Shown: piece after piece, positions 57,767 to 64,000 of the stretch
How the letters are laid out: each line of letters starts with the position of its first letter
How positions within the stretch are numbered: position 1 is the first letter of the stretch
Source of the DNA: Littorina saxatilis
Taxonomy: Eukaryota; Mollusca; Gastropoda; Littorinimorpha; Littorinidae
Assembly: GCF_037325665.1 (NCBI RefSeq)
Contig: NC_090245.1
Coordinates: forward strand, 48,952,001 to 49,016,000
DNA length: 64,000 nt
Direction of reading: 5' to 3'
The notes under the pieces: model-generated
Databases searched by the model: none
What the model saw: the letters and a program-made list of their open reading frames with translations, nothing else
Told to the model about the DNA's origin: nothing
Made by a program: the position numbers and the translations under genes

Positions 57767-58725
57767 GGCTCACGTAAGTGTAGCCTATGCGATCGTAACT
57801 TTGTCTGTCTGTGCGTGTGTGCGTGTGTGCGTGTGTGTGTATGTCTGTGGTAGAAACTTTAACATTTCCGAGTCTATGTGTGAGTGGTTATCCAAGACTA
57901 TGGATAAAGCTCGCATAAGATTACGTCACGGTCAAAAGTGTTTGACGTCAATTAATGCATCATGACGGCATGCCTCCCTGTACATAGTCTTTCTCTCTCG
58001 CGTGGTGTGTGTGGTCTCGGTCATTGTTATTTTGAGCGGGCCGAGACTATTTGGCTCCCGCAGTGGGGCACTGCGGTTATGAAATTAAAGGCCCCTCCTG
58101 TTTTTGGAACCGCAGGAGCTTTCTAGTTTGCTGTTAGGTAGATTTTTGGTTCCTCTTTCCTGTCATGCTCTCTTTTTCTTCATGAATTCTTTTCTTTTTT
58201 CTGCCTTCTTGCTCATTCACCTGTATTTTTTCCAAAAATCTCTTCTCTTGCCGCTTGTCTCGCGATTCATGTATAGTTTAATCTGTTAGTGTTCTGATGT
58301 AAGTCCAGCAGTAGATAGGTTAAGCCTATTTTAACATACTGGAAACTGGTAATCTTCCAGTAGGTATTAATTTAGTTTTACTAAAGCCTGCTGGGACACA
58401 AGTAATGGGTTAGTGCATTTGTAAACAGGAATCGCTTGACAAGTGGCCCCCTTCATCCCCCCCTTCCTCGTCCTGATATGGCTCTGCGTAGTCGGCTGGA
58501 CGTTAAGCAACAAACAAACAAACAAACAAAAGACTATTTGGCAGTCGTGTCCCTGTAAGTAGGCTACATGCAGACACAGACAGATCTAGATCTAGTGTCT
58601 CTCTTTCTTGCACAGTGTCACCTAAGCTTACTGTGTGTGTGGGTGTGTATGTGTGACGGAGTGATTGAGTTTGTGTTACTGTTTGTCTATTTCTTACGTG
58701 AGCCTTGAAGGCTTCGCCTCTTGTT
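57767..58725 (+). mobile_element. R2 copy 2, split by a SINE
   Basis: Starts GGCTCACGTAAGTGTAGCC, ends GGCTTCGCCTCTTGTT. Apart from the SINE at 58056-58530 it is almost identical to copy 1 (20617-21095). It entered a T run. Confidence 0.88.
58056..58530 (+). mobile_element. SINE-like retroelement S1, copy 2
   Basis: 475 bases from TCCCGCAGTGGGGCACTGCG to a CAAA repeat tail, with 12-base target duplication AGACTATTTGGC (58044-58055 and 58531-58542). The uninterrupted site is preserved in R2 copy 1 near 20903, which confirms the insertion. This copy has a longer 5' end than copy 1 at 41043. Confidence 0.93.
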
Positions 58726-58859
58726 TTTTAATTTTTTATTTTCACTCTTTGTCATGCTTAAAAAAAGTGGGTCCCTGATTGAGGAACCGAGTTTTCAAAT
58801 GAACCCAGTTTTTACTGAGTGTTAACTAGCCGTGAACCGGGTTTGATGGATAGGAACGT

Positions 58860-58891
<32 letters not shown>

Positions 58892-59145
58892 CACGACCCT
58901 CGTCTCGATTCCCCCTCTATGTTAAAACATTTAGTCAAAACTTGACTAAATGTAAAAAGGAAACTGGATCTCACGGGATCACACGGGTTCGTGATGGCTC
59001 AGGGGTAAGATAAACCACGCAAAAATAAATTCTTTGAAAATTGCTGTTCAAAAGCGGGGAGTATGTAAATGAAGGGGTGTTTGTTTTGTGTGTAAAAGCC
59101 TGACAGTATCTGTGATGGTTTACTGGAGGCTTACTGTGGCTTTAA

Positions 59146-60697
59146 GGCATTCACTGATTGTTCTGCACTGTTATATAATACATATACACTCAATAATATT
59201 ACGACGAAGCGCTAAACATAACATGAGTAAAGTTCAAGTTTATCAAAAAGTTAACTGTTTTACAAAAGAAAGAAAGAACAGGAAAATATAACTGAGAACG
59301 CTGATGCACCGACCTTATCCGTTCTTCGGATTGGGATGAGGTTATATGCTGATTGTACTGTGTATGCTGATAACATGTGTCATCGCAAAAACTTTGAAGG
59401 CTTATCAGCCAATATAGGGAACAGCTATAAACGAATACACAGTAGTTCGCATATGAAGTTATAAATGCGCTGGACACAGAGTATGTACACCAATGTCCCC
59501 TCATCCCAACTCTTTTCTGGACATTGTGAATGATACAACACAGCCTCAAGCATAACAGTGGAGATTCATTTATCACAAAAGCGCTTTAAAAAAGACCAAC
59601 AACCATTAAATCCACTCCACATTGTATCGATTCTGATGTAGTCCTTTTTCTCTCCTTATTACAGTTTGCAAAAGTAAGAAAAAGAGCGCATTTAAAAGAA
59701 AAAAAACATATCTTTTACTCACTCTCTACTGAGTCACTTACTGATTCAGTTTCTGACCAAACCCAGGTTTTGGTGCGGTCCGGTCTTCAAGTAAACATCA
59801 ACAAAGCCAACAACGACGACGACATGATACACACCAACACCACCATCGACGTTACAACAGTGTTTGACCTTTAGGTAAAACAGCGATTCATGCTTCAAGC
59901 TCACACAAAACTGATCATGCAAATACCTGCAAACACGGGAACTTACATGCGTGGATATCAAGCTTACATGGGCTTCTGTACTTGTTAGCAGAATTTGTCA
60001 CAGAAAGCAAATAACAAACACACACACACACACATTCATGTATACAACCATACATTCATCATTGGCAGTGAGGCGCACAGCCAATTAACAGACATCCACA
60101 GTAACAAACGACGACAAGTACGCCCAACATCGTCGCCCCCCCCCCCCCCCCCCCCCCTCACCGCCCCTTTCAAGCTCACATGTAATATTCAGGCATGCTA
60201 AAACACACATACAGATTATATAGATGGTCAGCATCTAACCGTGTAGCTCAAACACCTGATCGTAAAGTACATGTTTGAGGTTGATATGCATTTGATTATA
60301 ATATTAAACATGAACAAAATTAGCTGAATAATATTTTTCTGTCTTGAGATTTATGGATCCGATTGTGAATCTAAAAGATAGGGGCATTACTAAGGTATCT
60401 ATAAACAATCAGCCACCACAATTTTTAACTGAAAGAGAGGATCGGCACAGATTCAAGGTGCTTCCAAACAGAAATGAACTTTAAAATCCGCCAAAGCACT
60501 ACATTTGCAACCTCCAGTAAAACGAACAAAAAAACAAAAAAACAAAAAAACAAAACAAAAATACATGAATGCTTCAAAAGCCTACAGAATCCGGTTGAAA
60601 AAAAGAAGACCAAAATTAATAAGGAAAATAAAGTTGCATTATTGCTGGGAATATTAAACGAAATCCGTTGGAAAAAAAGAAGACTACGCAAGTGGAA
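59146..60697. other. unassigned
   Basis: AT-rich sequence with a CA tract (60019-60034) and a C run (60137-60157). No exon of the calbindin-like gene or other gene was found. Confidence 0.45.
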
Positions 60698-60709
60698 AAA
60701 AGATTGATT

Positions 60710-60948
60710 TTTGTTTGTTTGTTTGTTTGCTTAACGCCCAGCCGACCACGAAGGGCCATATCAGGGCGGTGATGCTTTGATATATAACGTGCGCCACACA
60801 CAAGACAGAAGTCGCAGCACAGGCTTCATGTCTCACCCAGTCACATTATTCTGACACCGGACCAACCAGTCCTAGCACTAACCCCATAATGCCAGACGCC
60901 AGGCGGAGCAGCCACTAGATTGCCAATTTTAAAGTCTTTGGTATGACC
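60710..60948 (-). mobile_element. truncated SINE (S3)
   Basis: Minus-strand element: the body ends GGCGTTAAGC with a CAAA-type tail (TTTG repeats on plus). Target duplication AAAAGATTGATT at 60698-60709 and 60949-60960. The head is missing, so this is a 5'-truncated copy. Confidence 0.85.
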
Positions 60949-61469
60949 AAAAGATTGATTATTGCTCAAGACAAAAGAAGAAGTAGACAAAAGAAACAAT
61001 AATCTGAGAAAAATGAACGAACTCGGCTGAAAAGGCATAACCCAGAAGCAAAATGAAATGCCATGATTGGTTAAAAACTTGAAGAATGCAGTGGCGCAGT
61101 ATAAACAGGCGACGTCACAAGTATGTGTGTGTGTGTGTGTGTGTGTGTGTTGGGGGAGGGGGGAAGGTAATCCTGGCAGGTCGATATTAAGAATCTAGCA
61201 TATCTAATTGATCAAAACCCTGCAAATATAGGGAGGGGGGGGGGGGGGGGCTGTACGCCAGGAGAGGACGTTTTGGTAAACGTATGTGATTTGCAAAAGC
61301 TTGCGCTTTAATTTATTCATCCTCGGCAAAATGGAATAGACAATATCGTCTTCATTTCAGAGTAATGATTAATGAGCAGGTAGACAGGTTGGTCTGAATG
61401 GTAAGATGATGATTTAACACTTGAATTTTTTTTTCCTACGTAGCTTGTATGTTTTTCTCCCTCTCCCTA

Positions 61470-61496
61470 ACTATCTCTCTCTCTCTCCCTCTCTCT

Positions 61497-61558
<62 letters not shown>

Positions 61559-61620
61559 TGTATGTTTCTCTCCCTCTCCCTAACTATCTCTCTCTCTCCC
61601 TCACTCTATCTCTCTCTAGC

Positions 61621-61658
<38 letters not shown>

Positions 61659-61667
61659 CACACACAA

Positions 61668-61732
<65 letters not shown>
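61470..61732. repeat. CT and CA microsatellites
   Basis: CT-rich tracts in two similar blocks, each introduced by TTGTATGTTTNTCTCCCTCT (61446 and 61558), followed by CA repeats (61656-61732). Low-complexity frames only. Confidence 0.9.
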
Positions 61733-61733
<1 letters not shown>

Positions 61734-62264
61734 ATTTGATGCAGAAAGACTTCCCTTTCGCGCACATCGACTTGCAGAGACTCTTGACAAAACTTCGATT
61801 CCAAGGCAACATAATACATGTTAAAGTAAAAAAAAAAGTGGAACAAATATTAAAAAGATTCATTTGTAAAAAGCAAGTGTTTCATTATCAACCAGCTAAG
61901 TCCCCGAAGACGTCCCCCAGAAGTTACGAAAACGACCACGACACACACAAAAAAGCATCATATTAGAACGATGAACCGACATGGTAACGCCACCAGTATA
62001 AAAACATGCAGCAAGGGGCATCATGCTAGAACGAACACATGGTAACACCAGTAAAACCAATGCACAGGGTTGAGGTCGGGCCCACAGGAAAAGGAGGAGG
62101 ATGACACATGAAAACGTCACAAGTGACGCCAGACTGCCTCTGACGTCACGACAAAAGGCCTTTAAAATGCATAACGTAACAACAGAACGCAAAACGTTCA
62201 GCATCCTCTGCTTTGTTTTTCTTTTCTTTTTTTTAACATTTTCTTTATTATTTTGTCCCTTTTT

Positions 62265-62576
62265 GGCTCACGTAAGTGTAGCCTATGCGATCGTAACTTT
62301 GTCTGTCTGTGCGTGCGTGCGTGCGTATGTGCGTGTGTATGTCTGTGGTAGAAACTCTAACATTTGAAGACGTCACATTACATTGACGTCACATTATGAC
62401 GTAAGAGGGTTAGACGTTACGCGAAGGAAGTACTGAAAGTCTCGGTCATTATTATTTTGAGCGCGCCGAGACTAGTTGGCAGTCGTGTCCTTGTAAGTAG
62501 GCTACATGCAGACAGACAGATCTAGATCTAGTGTCTCGCTTTCTTGCACAGTTTCACCTATGCTCTTTCTGTGTGT

Positions 62577-62668
<92 letters not shown>

Positions 62669-62736
62669 CGGAGTGATTGAGTTTGTGTTACTGTTTGTCG
62701 ATTTCTTACGTGAGCCTTGATGGCTTCGCCTCTTGT
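62265..62736 (+). mobile_element. R2 copy 3
   Basis: Starts GGCTCACGTAAGTGTAGCC, ends GGCTTCGCCTCTTGTT. The segment before the GAGCGCGCCGAGACTAG block differs from the other copies and instead contains GACGTCACATT repeats (62371-62399). The late TG tract has expanded to about 95 bases (62571-62667). Confidence 0.85.
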
Positions 62737-62959
62737 TGTAATTGTATAATCGAGAAACAATAGCTTTACCCTTTGTTTACAAGGTGCAGTACTTGAAGTT
62801 TATATCTGTTGTTGCCATGGTTATTGCGGCTATGTTTCACCTTTTTGTAAAACTTATTGACTGACACACTCAAAGAAGAAAGAAGTGGCTGCTGACTTAA
62901 AGCATTCTGCTTAGTCTGGTAAGACACGTGTCACAACGGGGGTGACGTGAAATGCACGA

Positions 62960-63430
62960 TTTTACTACAACTAAATCTGCCTGTTTCTTGGATTTTGCTA
63001 CTGATTAATCTGGCTGTTTCATGGATTTTGCTAATGCGAAATCTGGCCGTTTCATGGATTTTGCTAATGCGAAATCTGGCTGTTTAATGGATTTTGCTAA
63101 TGCGAAATCTTGCCGTTTCATGGATTTTGCTAATGCGAAATCTGTCTGTTGCATTGCATTGATTTTAATACTGTTAAATTAAATCTGGATGTTTCATGCA
63201 GTTCACTACTGCAAAATCTGTCTGTTTCGTGGATTTTGCTATTGCTAAATCTGGCAGTTTCATGGACTTTACTACTGCTTAATCTGACCGTTTCGTGGAT
63301 TTTACTACTAAAAAATCTGGCTGTTCCATGGACTTTACTACTGCTTAATCTAACCGTTTTATGAAATTTACTTCTGCTAAATATGACTGTTTCGTGGATT
63401 TTACTACAGTTATATCTGGTTGTTTTGTGT
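62960..63430 (+). repeat. 33-bp tandem array, about 13 units
   Basis: Diverged units of the form AAATCTGGCTGTTTCATGGA, TTTTGCTAATGCG. Because the period is a multiple of three, an 11-residue repeat (LLLLNLAVSWT-like) appears in one frame at 63149-63364. Start codon context and lack of neighbours argue against a gene. Confidence 0.8.
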
Positions 63431-64000
63431 TCTGGGTGGCCACGTTGTGCATTTCAAGGCGGGAAGTGAATGAGCTTGTTGACTTACGGGTGAAGACTGA
63501 ACGCAGACGGTACACAGGAAGTTGCAACAAAAAGGGAAAGTGAGTGTGAGCAAAAAGCTGGGTTTTCTAGAACAGCTTGCTGACGTCACGATCACGTGGT
63601 CTAGTACAAAGAGAAAATCGTGAGTCAAACGAAATAAAACTAACAATATTAATGTTCAATGCATCTTTGTCGTTTTCACAAATAGTAATAGTAAATTAAC
63701 ATAAAATATAAAATGTATGTGAGAAATGACAAACATTTCCCTTTACAAAAGCGGTCAATATGCAAAAATGCACTAATAATTATTAACTGAAAATAAAATC
63801 TTTAGTACAGATAAGAGAGAAAGGATCACAACACGTATTACACAAAACAAACCTTTTATAGTCTACAAATGGCCACTTTATAGGTATTCAGTACACGCAC
63901 ACCTAACAGTACAATAACACACAGGGTATGATCATATATACGCCTTTACAAGCTCTAACAAAAGAAACAGTTTCCACAATGAAAAAAACTGCCTAAAAAC
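63431..64000. other. unassigned end of window
   Basis: No gene or known repeat seen. AT-rich after 63600. Confidence 0.4.

Larger units (their letters stand above)
57416..58858. mobile_element. TIR element with TA target, holding an R2
   Basis: Inverted ends of about 27 bases (CGTTCCTTTCCGCCAAACTG…, worn at a few positions) flanked by TA (57414-57415, 58859-58860), inside the CA tract of R1 copy 8. The interior has two palindromic units TTGTAGTGCACTTGCACTAC plus AA (57468, 57507) and two 45-base hairpins (57619, 57702). TA target and size suggest a Tc1/mariner-type MITE. Confidence 0.7.
55632..58954 (-). mobile_element. R1 copy 8, inserted in M2 and itself twice interrupted
   Basis: The R1 sequence starts CAAGTCGCGAAAGGCG at 55632, continues to 56385, resumes at 57242-57415 and finishes at 58859-58954. 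A 3' SINE tail of about 60 bases (GTCGCGATATAACCTTCGTG…AAAGAAAGAA, 55979-56036) also sits inside. It is more diverged than the inner copy, as expected for the host of later insertions. Confidence 0.8.
55109..59141. mobile_element. TTAA-type MITE (M2), carrying a stack of later insertions
   Basis: The same family as M1 (4594-5326). Ends are AGGCACAGTAAGCCTCCCGT and its worn inverse (one end reads AGCCACAGTAAGCCTCCAGT), flanked by TTAA at 55105-55108 and 59142-59145. The MITE itself is 55109-55631 plus 58955-59141. Everything between is inserted DNA. Confidence 0.85.

Overview
The window is animal DNA from a repeat-rich genome. It has GT-AG introns, long CA/CT microsatellites, poly-C tracts, TTAGGG-type telomeric repeats and many layers of transposable elements. 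The mix of non-autonomous families and SINE tails of the type GACGTTAAACACCAAATAAAG suggests a marine gastropod. A caenogastropod such as Littorina is my best guess, from memory of similar repeats and not from a search. I see no bacterial gene, no CRISPR array, and no LTR retrotransposon or viral copy.

Host genes are few. The only confident one is on the minus strand at 52284-54695: three exons of a calbindin-32-like hexa-EF-hand protein (last part of EF-hand region 5 to EF-hand 6). Its other exons lie outside the window or were not recognised. Its last intron carries a row of four decayed copies of the next exon's 5' end. A second likely gene is marked by a TATA box and a signal-peptide exon at 35276-35342 (minus). 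A weak third candidate is two phase-compatible exons at 28966-29044 and 31539-31645 (plus).

Most of the rest is mobile DNA. Family R1 (about 0.87 kb, nine copies, one of them ancient) and family R2 (about 0.48 kb, three copies) look Helentron-like: a CTTG end next to a small hairpin, no visible target duplication, an internal TG microsatellite, and subterminal inverted repeats. Family R3 (four copies) has a classic Helitron 3' end: a GC-rich hairpin followed by CTAG. There are six LINE fragments. One at 7919-11844 keeps a long open frame with partial endonuclease, reverse transcriptase and RNase H. One Tc1-type DD34E transposon (43192-44685) has intact ends and a single frameshift. Six SINE-like insertions are present; five have target-site duplications and one is only a tail fragment. 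Two TTAA-type MITEs and several long inverted-repeat elements complete the set.

The layout is strongly nested. At 55109-59141 a MITE holds an R1, which holds a second R1 and a TIR element, which holds an R2, which holds a SINE. At 2300-6085 a decayed LINE is split by a SINE, an R1 and a MITE. At 7556-12418 a Helitron is split by the RNase H LINE. At 17289-19853 a 2.6 kb palindrome is split by a CR1/L2-like LINE. These nests let relative ages be read directly.

Tandem repeats of note are an 81-bp array that keeps an open 27-residue reading frame at two separate loci, a 112-bp two-part higher-order array, a diverged roughly 165-bp array, and a 33-bp array. The other non-coding stretches are AT-rich unique sequence in which I see no gene.
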